Source of the DNA: Priapulus caudatus
Lineage: Eukaryota > Priapulida > Priapulimorpha > Priapulimorphida > Priapulidae
Length of the DNA stretch: 37,109 bases
Assembly: GCF_000485595.1 (NCBI RefSeq)
Contig: NW_014577075.1
Location: 954,961 to 992,069, forward strand
Direction: 5' to 3'
Below, piece by piece: positions 1 through 17,113 of this stretch (position 1 is the first letter of the stretch; the number at the start of each line of letters is the position of its first letter). The notes beneath the pieces are model-generated. The model was not told the DNA's origin. It ran no database searches and saw only the letters and a program-made list of their open reading frames with translations. The position numbers and the translations under genes are program-made.

Positions 1-2050
1 GGAGATGACATCCCAGGACACTACTTTTACTAAGGAGAGACCATGCAGGACCATACTTTATAACGAGATGACCTATGACCAGACACAACCTATACTAAGG
101 AGATGGACATGGCCAGGACATGACTTGTATAAGGAGATGACCCCAGCCAGGCACTATTGTCTAGGAGATGCCCATGGCCAGGCACTACTCTATTTACTAA
201 GGAGATGACATGCCCGGCACTTTTGTATTAGAGCTGACCATGCTAGGAACACTTATATAGGAGATGGACCTCCCAGGACACTACTATATAGGAGATGACA
301 CATGCCAGGACACTAATTATACTAAGGGGAGATGCCATGCCGCGGAATACGAATATACTAAGGAGATGACATGCCGGGACACTTACTATACTAAGAGATG
401 ACCATGCCCCATGACACTCTCATACTAAGGAGATGACCCATGCCAGGATTATGTATATAGGAGATGACCCCTGCCCAGCAATTATACTAACGAGATGACC
501 CATGCCCAGGACAGTGATGTATACTAAGAGAGATGGGACATGCAGGGACCTCTTGTAATAAGGAGAATGACATGGAGGGACTAACTCTACTAGGATGATG
601 ACCAATGCCAGGACCATATATTGACTAAAGAGTGATCAATGCCCGGCCACTTACTTGTCTTAAGGAGATGACCTGGCAGATATTCATATAAGGCAGATGC
701 ATGCCAGGCGAATAGCTTATCTAGGATGATGACCATGCCCAGGACACTACTGTACTAAGGATATGATCCATACCCAGGAGATGACCCATGCCCAAGAGGT
801 GACCCATGCCCCCCAGGACACTACTTATCTACGAGATGACCAATGCTCAGGACACTACTTATACTAATTGGAGAGACCATGCCAGGACCATACTTTATAT
901 AACGAGGATGACCATGCCCATGACACATTATACTAACGAGATGACCCATTGCCAGGACCTACTTATATAAGAGATTGACCTGCAGGACTATGTAAATAAC
1001 GGATGACCCATGCAGGACACTATTATATAGGGATGTACCATGCCAGACACAACTTGTCTATGGAGATGACATGCCAGGAACACTTATCATAGATGTGACC
1101 ATGCAGGACACTATCTACTAAGGATGAGTGACCCATGCCCAGGACATACTACAGTATACTAGGAGCATGACCCATGCCAGACACAAGTTGTATAGGAGTG
1201 CAATGGCCAGGACAACTATTATACTAAGAGATGTACCGATGCCCGGAACAATGAGTATACTACGAGATGACCCATGCCCAGGACACTACTATACTACGGT
1301 GACCATGCCAGGACGCACTACTTATACTAAGGATGACCGCATGCCCAGGACATACTTGTACGGTAAAGGAGATGACCTGTCCGGACACGGATACATATAG
1401 GAGATGACAATGCCAGGACTACTCATACTAAGGAGAGACCCATGCCCCAGCGCAACTATTATACTAAAGAGAGACCCATGCAGGACGATATTGTCTAAGG
1501 AGATGACCATGCCGGACATGTATACTAAGGAGATGACATGGCCAGGACATCTAATATAAGGAGCTGACCATGCCAGGACACAACTTGTATAGGGATGACC
1601 CGATGCCAGGCACTGACTTCATCAGGAGGATTGACCATGCCCAGGACACTAATTATAATTAAAGAGTGACCCAATGCCCAGGACATACTTGTCTAAGGAG
1701 AATGACATGCAGGACACTATCATACTAAGAGATGACCTAATGCCAGGACATATAGTATAAGAGAGATGACCGCATTGCCCAGGACACAACTATGTCTAGG
1801 AGGATGACCTGCCGCAGGGCCACTACTTATACTAAGGAGATGACCCATGCCCAGGACACTACTTATACTAAGGAGATGACCCATGCCCAGGACACTACTT
1901 ATACTAAGGAGATGACCCATGCCCAGGACACTACTTATACTAAGGAGATGAACCATGCCCAGGACACTACTTATACTAAGGAGATGACCCATGCCCAGGA
2001 AATGACCCACACCCAGGAGATGAGCCATGCCCAGAAGATAATTATCTGCT
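1..2050. repeat. 36-bp minisatellite array, mostly degenerate
   Basis: Direct repeats of a 36-bp unit (core GGAGATGACCCATGCCCAGG followed by ACACTACTTATACTAA) fill the first 2 kb, which is room for roughly 55 units. From about 1826 to 2000 five successive units are essentially identical. Nearly every unit to the left differs by one-base insertions, deletions or substitutions. The last units (1990-2045) are a shortened, rearranged variant. Because 36 is divisible by three, the clean units read through as a 12-residue protein repeat, but the rest of the array breaks every frame, so I do not call it coding. The array probably continues past the left edge. It lies 3' of the astacin gene. Confidence 0.95.
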
Positions 2051-2485
2051 AAGGAGATCACCATTTACCAAAACAACCAAGTGCACAAGAGAGGACCACC
2101 TACCAAGGAGTTTAAGCTAATATTTTACAAAAGGGACATGCATAGATGGGCTGCTGTGCTAGATAAAAAGCAGCTAAGCTGATAGGCCTACCTATATCCT
2201 ATGATCTCTGGATTTGTCTTGATCTCACAGCTGTCCAAGCATCCACGCTCAATGATAGGTTCTCTTGTTGTCTTGTTCACGTAATGAATGGTGTCCATGT
2301 CAGTTAGCTTCACCGATACATGACTCCCAGGAGGTGACTACGAGTACAGCACAAATAATCTCAAGCATGATTACAACATTGACATACCACATTATGTTGC
2401 CCTCTCACTGTGTATGCTGCATAGAATCTTGGAACCTTAGCTATGCCTCATTATCAATGGTATGTTGATGTAAAGAAACCAAGTT
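2051..2485. other. Intergenic stretch, no gene seen
   Basis: Between the minisatellite and the polyadenylation signal of the astacin gene I see only short chance reading frames, with no domain signal and no convincing splice sites. It may include the end of the astacin 3' flank. Confidence 0.5.
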
Positions 2486-2491
2486 TTTATT
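2486..2491 (-). other. Polyadenylation signal of the astacin gene
   Basis: The minus strand reads AATAAA here, about 90 bases past the stop codon of the astacin-like gene (stop at 2583-2585). Position and sequence fit a canonical poly(A) signal and suggest a short 3' UTR. Confidence 0.6.
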
Positions 2492-2582
2492 AAAGGCTAG
2501 ATAGTGGGTGGTTAGTGTGGGGGGAGAGTGCTGTAAAGTTGTAAACATGCCATTGCATTTTTGCAGCCATTTCAAATGTCTG

Positions 2583-8255
<5,673 letters not shown>

Positions 8256-8721
8256 CGTGCGTGTGAGGTGATCGCAAGGCTATGCGGAGTTCAGCGGTAA
8301 ATGCGTACAAGCCAAATCAGAATGCGTCCAATCCAGCTGTAGCCTGTAACTATCGTCAGTACGGAATTAAAGTAAGTCTTACAATATACAGATCAGCGAC
8401 ATTAATCCCTCTTTGCACGTTTTATAAATTGTATGTGCGTGCGTGTGCGCGTGCGTATGTATGTATTATATACGCGCGCAATATTGCGCGCGTGCATGCT
8501 TTCCTTTTATATTGATACCCGCAGCCAACACATTATATGACAAATAATGAATGTAACAATGACTGCAGGGATGTTTGGGAAGGGATGTTTTGTAGGGAAG
8601 GTTGACTGCAGGGATGTTTGTAGCGTAACGGTGCTCGATGCATGCATCCTGCATATTATCATGAACATAATTATACCTATATAGTTATATAATATATAAG
8701 TAATATAGTAATATATAATGA

Positions 8722-8760
<39 letters not shown>

Positions 8761-8838
8761 TATATATATATTATAGAGAGGAGAGAAGAGAAGAGAGAGA
8801 GAAGAGAGAGGCAGAGACAGAGAGAGAGAGAGAGAAAG

Positions 8839-8930
<92 letters not shown>

Positions 8931-9600
8931 GCTATTCGACGAACACAAGTGGTACGTTATCTAACAAACAATCGACACATATAGTGCAACAGTTTAGCAA
9001 TTGGAATACTCATATCAAACCTTACCTATCGAACCGGCTTTATGGATTCTTAGACGCAGGTGCGCGCAAGAGCCGGGTCTGATATCTAGAAACGTCGGCG
9101 CATACTGGCGCGCTGCGAGCAAGTATATGGTGATACCAGGAACTCATGGGGCGTGGTAGGGTAGTCTTGATTGTCTCATTTCGTGCCACCCGGACCATGA
9201 CGAATCCGTAATAGCAGTGCCTGTAGTCACATTGACGCGTAGGTACGTTTTATAATATAAGCGTAGTTGGATGATACTAGGATAGCTTCAGGGCATATAT
9301 CTCAGTGGTAGCCTATAAACATGCGTTTATGATCACTGTACCATTTAGTACCTTTTGTGAGACTAATAGCTGCTGCAATTCTCTCAGAACGTCGTCTCAG
9401 GGCAGAGGAAACCGGTCTTTATAATCGATTATGGAGTGAACAAAACCGCATGAATCCCCAGTGCGGAATCTCAACTATGCTCAGCAATGGATTAAAACAT
9501 CAAATTGAAAATCCCTGCCGCGATGCTATATAAACTTACTCTGCCTGCGGCCTAATTGTATTCAGTGCCAGTATCTATAATCGTTAAGAAATGCGTAAAT
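8256..9600. other. Intergenic DNA upstream of the astacin gene
   Basis: Apart from the microsatellites listed separately (8725-8930), I see no gene. The segment should include the astacin promoter, but no core-promoter motif is clear enough to call. A short direct repeat of TGCAGGGATGTTTG sits near 8562-8623. Confidence 0.4.
8725..8930. repeat. Compound microsatellite: (AT)n, (GA)n, (GATA)n
   Basis: Three adjoining tracts: AT repeats at about 8725-8771, GA-rich sequence at 8773-8840, and an almost perfect GATA tetranucleotide array at 8840-8930 (about 22 units). The minus-strand frame made of Ser-Ile-Tyr-Leu repeats is a by-product of the GATA array. Confidence 0.97.
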
Positions 9601-9623
9601 AATTGTCTGTTTGTCACGATAAC

Positions 9624-9717
9624 CTTGCAATGGCGCGCGGAGAGTACCTAACAGAGCTAAGCAAAGCAACACTACTATAAAAGAAGAATAGAAGTTAAGC
9701 ATGCCTTGAGGAACCAT
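9624..9717 (-). CDS. Candidate alternative first exon with signal peptide (partial)
   Basis: The minus strand has an ATG at 9717 (and another at 9702) followed by a strongly hydrophobic stretch (SSFIVVLLCLALLG) and a possible donor (CAAG|GTTATC) after 9624. The shape is that of a secretory signal peptide. The exon would end in phase 1, the same as the signal-peptide exon at 8141-8255, so it could splice directly to the second astacin exon (7413-7292) as an alternative start. It could equally be chance or belong to an unrelated small gene. No transcript evidence is available. Confidence 0.25.
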
Positions 9718-9919
9718 GCACGCAATAACGATGCTATTGTCCACAATTCGTGCAGGGTTAATTTCACGCCTGCTAACATTAGAACAAGAAACCAAATCGA
9801 ATGCAAGAGGATCAAGATAACTGTAGCATTCATGTGCAAGGTATTTATTATTATTATTACCATAAACATATCTATATTATCAAGAGCGTATAAAGTAGGC
9901 CCTATATATGCTTCTTAAT

Positions 9920-10819
9920 GCATACTTAAATCGCATACTTATGTTAAACTAAACTTAACTTAACCTGAAGTATGCATACGCGTTTGATATTTATCGCACG
10001 TTTCGCGCAACATGCAATCGCACTATCACCTATGCCCTTTCATGGTTTTCGGAAAACGCCAGTGGATATATGGCATACATAGGTATCACGGGTCGGCATG
10101 GGCAGTACGGTTTCTTATCATGTTAATTGTGTACGAACAATTTCTCAATAAACAACCAACAAATCAATCAATTGAATAAGATATAACTATATTAAGAGTA
10201 TATATAATAGATATAATCTCTATTACGTACTCTTGGTACGTGTCATAATGCTGTTTATAAATGACGGCCGTGTTTTTTAAATGTTTTTTATGTTTTCAGA
10301 TGTTAAAATTTGAGCCTGACATACATAAAATTAAAGTTGACATACGGTACATTTTTCACATATTCAGGATCATTAAATTAGATTAAAACAACATGTCTAA
10401 GACATAGTCAAAGTCATAGTCAAAGTCATAGTCATGTCTAAGTCAAAACAACATGTCTAAGACATGTCTTAGACTCCAGATGGATCATCTGTATTGTAAA
10501 AACACTGCATTGATTAATCCTAATTGTCGCAAAGCCATTGTAATCAACAGAAGTATGTTGAACCAAATCTATTTGCTTATGTATAATATATGTGTGCCTT
10601 TCACTGTAAATATTGATGACCACAAATATTATGATGCGTGCGAGCAGTAAAAACTGTTGTTTATGTACGGTCGGCGGCTGGTCATGAAGTTAACGAATGT
10701 GAGAGTACACTCCGAAGCGTGTAGTTGCTGTTTCTTTTTTCCATCTATGGTTTTTCTCAGTCTCTTGCAGTGAATAATTTCTACACACCTTGATTAACTG
10801 GTGTTAAAGAAGAATTACC
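9920..10819. other. Upstream region of the acetylhydrolase gene, no gene seen
   Basis: The region is AT-rich with short hairpins (for example around 10195-10233) and a CATAGTCAAAGT repeat at 10405-10445. The last 100 bases should contain promoter and 5' UTR, but I cannot define a transcription start. A TTGCAG at 10764-10769 could be a 5'-UTR splice acceptor. Confidence 0.4.
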
Positions 10820-13800
10820 ATGAATCCAGCTGCCACAGCAACTGAAGTAGAAGATATCCATGAAGATAGACGATGGATTGATATTGTAAATTCCTGATTG
10901 AATAATAATACTAATAGTAATAGTAATAGTTAGTCACAGTGAGTCTGACAGTGTCACTGTCAGTGTTACTCACACTCACGCTCATATACTCATTAGGGTC
11001 TATCATCTATGTCCCCCCGGAAAAGACTAATCCCAGGGCACTCTGTGAGGGCGAGCCCACCATGTAGGGGTGGTCGGGTAGGGTATGGTTAGTGTTTAGG
11101 TTAGGGTTAGAGTTAGGCCTACCCTACCCGACTACCCCTACACTTTGGGCTCACCCTCACAGAGTTCCCGGGGATTAGTCTTACCCATGTCCCCAGGGTA
11201 CTGCCAGAACGTACCCTAGCTGGGTACCCTGGTAACTATCTTCGTAACCGAGCTGTGTCACGCGAAATCACACAAAGCCTAACGAAATTCTCGCGTTCGC
11301 TCCCGTTGCGCAGTTTATGTAAATTGCTGCAAGTACAAGGCTATAGGCGGCGAATTGCATTTTGGGAAACTACCACGCGGCTTTCCAACTCCCGTACGAG
11401 CCTCTCAAAGCCACCAGTGGAGCGTTGCAAAAACGTTGCAGCGTTGCGGCGCAAAAATGAGGTCACAATAAGTGCCGGTGGGTGTTTCCTGATTCCGACA
11501 GCCATTTACATAAACTGCGCAACGGGAGCGAACGCGAGAATTTCGTCAGGCTTTGTGTGATTTCGCGTGACACAGCTCGGTTACAAACACAGACAGTATG
11601 TTTTTGTAACAAGTGTTAGTGTTCTTCAAATAGAAACAAAGATGGAGTAGATTGGTTGAATATTTGTGTTGTATTCGTATAATATCAAGCGAGCGTCGAG
11701 CGAATTTTGGCAGCACGCTTTCCTACCTGCTATATATTTGTGTCAGTGTGCAGCGGCAGCCAGCGTTTGTTGCAGATGAGCATTTGGACGGCATTTGCAG
11801 GAAATTGTCGGCAATAATAGGTGAAAGAGAGTATAGAAACAAATTAAGACTGGTAGTAAATAGATTTCGTATTTATTTAGCATTATATTTTATTGAAACG
11901 CTCCAAGTGCCTGTGGTGTTACTTTCTCAGTTTCTGAGTGGCGGTGTTGTGCCTGTAGTGTAATGTTATTGTTAGTTAAAATGTTGACAATGTCACTTTT
12001 CCTACTCATAACCTATTTCCCATGGCGTATCATGTTCGAAATTAGAGCCAATTACGTATACTTAGTTTTACAATTTTTGACACCCTGAGTGACACAGTCG
12101 GTTTAAGCTCGGTTGGCCTACTCCCATTTCGCCTACTGCGAAATTACCATTTCGTTTATAGCAAAATCCCCAGTTGGTCTACACCCTTTTCGCCTACTCC
12201 AAATTTGTCTACACTAAAAATCTACCCCATTCCCATTTTGTCTACTATTAATTTGTTCACTATATAGTCATTTTTAAATGTAAAATATGGTTTTGATTGG
12301 CATACATAGGCTACAGGAACCAAAAGACAACTTGTCAACTTGACAAAAATAGGAAATACGGTAGCATGAAAATGTACCAAATTCTAATATAGTCTACTCT
12401 CAAATTGTTTAATAAATAGACATATATATTAGGGCTGTAACGATCTACCAAAATCGAATCGGATTGCGATTCTCATCCCTCGATCCGATCCTTGATATTT
12501 TTCCCCGTATTTTCGATTCCACTTCGATACTACTTTTTTCCTCCAATAGATGGCGGCACTACGCTATATACTGTGGCGTGTTACCAGTGCTCTGGTGTTA
12601 CTCACCAATGGCAATGTTACTCAGCGGCTGTGCAGTGTATATATACTCTCTAGACTCTCTAGTCTATTCACCATTTAGTATTCATTGGCAATTTCTAATA
12701 ATTTATTATTGCAAAATAATGAAAATATAAAAAATAAAATAACATTTCAATATTTTGGGAATCGAATCGAGAGGCTAATATCGAGAACCGGGTCGAATCG
12801 AGAGGCTTGTGTATCGTTACAGCCCTAATATATATGATGTCAAATATTACTTTTGAGTGGCATCCACACAATATTTCTTGTATAGTGGCATCGACACTAA
12901 TTTCTCCCAGTATTGTTGGCTTTGTGTTAAGCCAGTTTACCGTTAAGCCATTCACACCTTTAACTAGTTGGTTACCGACTAGTTATTGTCCTAGAGTCAC
13001 GTCACATGAAAGGCATGATATCATAGGCCTACCTCTTAACAAGTGTCATCGTATTAAGTCACTCACACCTTTGAGTAGTTAGTCTCATGGTGTCCCACCT
13101 ACATGTGCACCACATTACCTATTCTGCGAGTAGACGAAATGGGAGTAGGCAAAATGGGAATATTACCCATTTTGATAGTAGACGAAATGGGAGTAGGGCA
13201 ACTGCAGGGTTCGAAATTAATGCTAGCACACTCGCAAAATGCGAGTGGATTTCCGAAATTGCGAGTAGAAAATATAAGCACTTGCATTTTTGTGCGAGTG
13301 ACATATAATCTGTTGTGATGACTATCAAAATCCAACATCCCATATCCAGGCATTTTAAAAGTAACATGTTGTCAACATAAGTTATAATGGAATTAGACAA
13401 ACTAATTTCTGCAAAATTATAAACACGTACTGTCTACAAACTGAGTAAGGATTATAAACCTCGCGCGATCAGCCGCTACCATGAACCTTGCCACAGCCGC
13501 TATTCTATCTTCACGCTTTGTAGCCTGGTTTAATAAAGTCATTTCAACATTATATAACATTTATAAAGTAACTAAAAAGATAACATTTTTAATGAAAGTG
13601 TTAGCATATTATACACTACAAAAATAATTATATTAAAAATGCGAGAGTGTTTCGGATTTTGCGAGTAGAAATTTGACCCACTCGCAAAACATTGCGAGTG
13701 GTTTCAAAACCTAAATTCTACCCCTGCAACTTGGATGTTACCACACAGTCACAGGCTTCACTACGCTAGTCTACAGTAAAATTGTTTCCAGCACACGACA

Positions 13801-16275
13801 CTAGTGCCAACTAATGTCTAGTAATGCATCATTGCAGAAATTTTGTGCTTAGTTTGGGTCCCACCACTGAGGTACCACATCATACAGTATACAGTTTTTC
13901 CTAACCCCTAAAAATCCTGGAATCTGAAAAAAAATTTACCCCTAAAGGTTTTGACCAAGAAATGCTCGACCAATATATATCTATACCCATGTAGTTAGAA
14001 CAGGTTTCATTTGATTGTGAGTATTTGATCATGCTCGGTGATGTTTTTTTAGCACCAGCGGTATGTAGGAGAGGCAAATGACAAGGAGCCTGAAGTCGTC
14101 TTTATTGGCGATTCTCTCATTCAAAGTTTGGAGCAATCCGAGGTTTGTAAATTTAACGTTGTAGCCAATAATCATGTGTGAATTGCATACTATAAAACTA
14201 TAAAATTTAACCTGATAATTACTAGTTTTGCGCATTGCTGTGTAGGGTATATAAAAACGTTATCGATTGTAATGTGCTGTTATTTAACCTTTATGTTGCA
14301 GATATGGGAAAAAAAGATTTCACAGTTTCATTGCCTAAATTTTGGCATTGGTGGTGATACAACGCAAAATGTTCTGTGGAGGCTAGAGAATGGCGAGTTA
14401 GACTTCACAACACCCCCAAAGGTAAATTCAAAACACATTTACTGTTCCAATATACAAGGGACTGCTCCGTTCATCATTATGCAATGCAGTTGCCAAACCA
14501 AACAATGGTTTAATTGTTTTGTAATTTATCAATGATCACATACGTATTGCATGTGTTGAACTTAGTTGATCAGGTTTTCATTTCCATCCCAAAATGGCAC
14601 AAGTAAACCATATTGGCTAGTAGTAGTACGTGAAACCTATTTTTATCAACTTGTAATTCTTTTTCTTGTTAGGTGATCATTCTCTTGTGTGGTACTAACA
14701 ATCATGGCCACACACCTGAGCAAGTGGTCGCAGGTTTGGAAGCCATTCTAAGGCTAATCTCAGAGAAACAGCCCCAGGCTGCGATCATCATTCTAGTGAG
14801 TGCTAGAGATTGTTAAGTTGGTACCGATGTTTAAGTTGGTTCTCATTGTATATATGTTGAGTTCGTTTGAATTCAATACATTGTATAGCCTTTGCCGCAC
14901 CAGTCTTTTCTTGAAAACATGAAAGTCCTTGTTCTGCTAGTGCTGCAGCTGCAGCATCAGTGGTCATACAGTTCATAAGCAGAGTATCTTGCTGGCATAA
15001 TCAGTTACTTTAAACCAGCATAAATGGCACTTGCATCTTGCTCCAAAAAGAATACAGTGCCATGTGCAATGATGTATGTTGCACAGAATATGTCACCGCC
15101 TCAAAATGTAATGTATCAGGCGTATAAACGATATGTGATAGAACTTGATTCACAGACAATTATGCATAATTTCATTATGGGATAGTAGTAGACATAGCGG
15201 AGGGCAATGATGTATGTTGCACAGAATATGTCACCGCCTTAAAATGTAATGTATCAGGCGTATAAACGATATGTGATGGAACTTGATTCACAGAAAATTA
15301 TGCATAATTTCATTATGGGATAGCAGTAGACGTAGCGGAGCTTCCATTCATTGGAGTCTCTCTCTCCCTCTCTCCCTATTGCTCTTCCTCTTCCCCTCTG
15401 CTCCTCTCTCTCTCTCTCTATCTCGCGGTCTCACAGTCTTGGAGTCTTTCTTTCTCCCTTTGTCAACCTCTAATACTTGGTATGTCAGCCTTGGATACAC
15501 AAGCGTAAGAACCCAACAGCCAATCATTATCTTGTCCTGTTCAAAGCAATACAATAATTGTGTACTCACTTCTAAATAAGTCCGTGTCATTGTCGCGTTA
15601 TCAGTACATTAGCCCCGTGCTCAACTACCCGATGCTAAGATCAAATTTATCCTATTCAATCTTTGTTAACATTGGCAAATTTTGTCGAAATTGGTAATGT
15701 AAAATGGTAAATTATTTATGTTTATATTGCATGTACACAAGTTATTCAATTCAATCTATAATTTCTGGTGTGTTGCAGACCATTCCTCCACGAGGACACA
15801 AGCCGAATCCAGTTAGAGAAAAGAATGCTCAAATTAATTCTCTACTTCATGGGGTGGTTCCTAATTTTCCAAAAGCTCAGCTGTTTGACATAGACAAAGC
15901 TGCCAGGTAATACTCCGTTAGTGTGTTACATAGATAACTATGTCACTAAAATGTATGTATATTTTAATATTCCTAATTGTATTCCATCTTCCTATGTTCG
16001 GTTCTCATTTTCCTACGCATTGGTCTGTTGCCTAGGTAATACTTTTTGTTTATACAATTAGCAGGCACATGATACGTTTCTTGTATTTCCTCGTACGTGC
16101 ATCACGTCATTGTTTTTCATTTGATTTTAGATTCGTGCAGTCTGATGGAACTATCAATCACCATGACATGTATGACTACCTACACCTTACAAAAATTGGC
16201 TACTGGAAAGCATTTGAACCTGTCTATGAACTTCTTGAGCAGATTCTTATAACAGACAAAGTTGATGAGAAATAG
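10820..16275 (+). CDS. PAFAH1B2: Platelet-activating-factor acetylhydrolase 1B catalytic subunit (alpha type)
   Basis: Six exons: 10820-10885, 14053-14142, 14302-14421, 14673-14795, 15779-15906, 16131-16275. All are GT/AG and in phase, giving 223 residues against about 230 in vertebrate alpha1/alpha2. The start ATG opens a typical N terminus (MNPAATATEVEDIHEDRRW). SGNH-hydrolase blocks are clear: GDS with catalytic S43 (41-43), GIGGDT (67-72) for the oxyanion glycine, GTNNH (99-103), and DYLH (191-194) carrying catalytic D191 and H194. In animals this cytosolic enzyme removes the sn-2 acetyl group of platelet-activating factor, and its dimers bind the LIS1 regulatory subunit. Alpha1 versus alpha2 cannot be decided, so the symbol means the family. 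Intron 1 is 3.2 kb and full of mobile elements; the rest are 150-980 bases. The gene converges with the NOMO gene. Confidence 0.96.
10930..10985. repeat. Short imperfect palindrome (CAGTGTCACTG)
   Basis: Near the start of intron 1, GTGAGTCTGACAGTG is followed by CACTGTCAGTGTTACTCAC, forming an imperfect hairpin. Function unknown; it is probably low-complexity sequence. Confidence 0.4.
10994..11243. mobile_element. Foldback element with telomere-like loop, related to the one at 36844
   Basis: A 63-bp inverted repeat (11023-11085 and 11120-11182) encloses a loop of TTAGGG-like sequence (11086-11119). To the left, GGGTCTAT (10996) and ATGTCCCCC match the terminus of the element at 36844-37103. 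To the right, 11189-11243 (CCAGGGTACTGCC, then ACCCTGGTAACTATCT) matches its inner arm. This copy therefore looks like a relative of the right-edge element that was rearranged or invaded by another palindrome. It lies in intron 1 of the acetylhydrolase gene. Confidence 0.75.
11244..11584. mobile_element. 341-bp MITE with 81-bp terminal inverted repeats
   Basis: 11244-11324 (starting GTAACCGAGCTGTGTCACGC) is repeated in inverted orientation at 11504-11584 with only a couple of mismatches. The 180-base centre has no coding signal. It directly abuts the telomere-loop foldback on its left. I see no clear target-site duplication, so the superfamily is open. It is non-autonomous. Confidence 0.85.
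11585..12111. other. Intronic sequence, nothing recognised
   Basis: This is intron 1 of the acetylhydrolase gene between two mobile elements. It contains a 103-codon open frame (11652-11963) without recognisable similarity or exon-like borders. I see no gene. Confidence 0.5.
12112..13202. mobile_element. Non-autonomous TIR transposon, host of a nested hAT-like MITE
   Basis: Both ends carry GTTG-CCTACTCCCATTTCG-CTACT in inverted orientation (24 of 26 bases match; left at 12112, right ending 13202). The motif CCCATTTCGYCTACT is repeated several times inside each end, giving subterminal repeats. The interior includes an intact hAT-like insertion (12430-12827) and no transposase. A second palindromic element abuts the right terminus. 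Confidence 0.7.
12422..12835. mobile_element. hAT-like MITE with 8-bp target duplication
   Basis: The 398-bp element (12430-12827) has perfect 15-bp terminal inverted repeats, TAGGGCTGTAACGAT, and is flanked by ATATATAT on both sides (12422-12429, 12828-12835). An 8-bp duplication is the hAT signature. Subterminal sequence is rich in CGAATCG/CGATTCG. No transposase frame is present. It is nested in the older element at 12112-13202. Confidence 0.85.
13200..13731. mobile_element. Palindromic MITE with ACTCGC/GCGAGT subterminal repeats
   Basis: The element starts GCAGGGTTCGAAATTAATG near 13204. It ends in CCCCTGC at 13727, preceded by the inverted form of a GTAGAATTTAGG-type sequence. Many ACTCGCAAAA/GCGAGTGG motifs lie in inverted array near both ends (13231-13275, 13630-13705). 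AACT occurs on both flanks (13200-13203, 13728-13731), which could be a 4-bp target duplication. The middle is AT-rich and non-coding. Confidence 0.65.
15066..15341 (+). repeat. 138-bp tandem duplication
   Basis: Two adjacent copies (15066-15203 and 15204-15341) beginning GCAATGATGTATGTTGCAC differ at about six positions. They lie in intron 4 of the acetylhydrolase gene, followed by a CT-rich tract (15355-15425). No coding potential is seen. Confidence 0.9.
15355..15425. repeat. CT-rich low-complexity tract
   Basis: TCTCTCTCCC and TCTCTCTC repeats inside intron 4 of the acetylhydrolase gene, directly after the 138-bp duplication. Confidence 0.85.
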
Positions 16276-17068
16276 GATGCAAGTCTCGTATCAACCTGGA
16301 ATAATATGTGTTAACTGATTTGTGATGAAATCTCTTATAGCTACTCCAATTTCTCTTCAGTTCGTCCATGGCCAGCTGTGGGCACACCACAAACATACTT
16401 GCCAAGTATAGGAAGACAGTTGTTATCTATAATGATGCCTTCTTTATTAATCGTTTTTCGATGATACATAGACGCGGGTACGTATTCCCAAATGTCACAA
16501 AATTTTCACAACTATAAACAAGGTGAGACTGTGTGATAGTTGGCCTGTATCGGAAGTACGATAGACATACAGCCTCCCTGCCTGCAGCTACTTATATAGC
16601 AGCGCCAGGTGTGCTGGATGTTCGTTAGTAAGTAGGTGTGTTCTAACTGGCCCATGAATGTTATATTCGCTGCCGTGGTAATGTATCCATCACGCATTTA
16701 ATATTGCAGGACATCACACTTAAAATCTCAGTGTTATATCAGCAGGACTTTCCCGTGGATTAAATGGTCAGGATTTCTGCCCTATGCATATTTTCGCTAG
16801 TGTTGCTCCTAATTTGATGCAAACAAATGGAATAATGTGCATGTCAATTTACTGCATTGTTGTATATATTTGCCATATTTACTGAAGCGTGCTTCTCTGA
16901 TTCTACTCTATATTCTTCTATCGTCCCTATTCTACATAAGTGTAGTTATTCTGGCAGTGTAACAGAATTAACTGGCCGAGTAAGCTGAAGACAGTACATG
17001 TGGCAACCTATCGTAACCAGACCCTCCTTTGGAGAGTTAATCCTATCCAAACGTAGGAATGCAAATAT

Positions 17069-17113
<45 letters not shown>

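Noticed and set aside
1792-2052. Open frame with a repeated 12-residue MTHAQDTTYTKE-type unit
   Set aside because: It exists only because the minisatellite unit is 36 bases. The frame is destroyed in the rest of the array, and there is no start context or splice context.
11652-11963. 103-codon open frame in the first acetylhydrolase intron
   Set aside because: It shows no domain, no repeat support and no plausible splice partners; its length is within chance for this composition.
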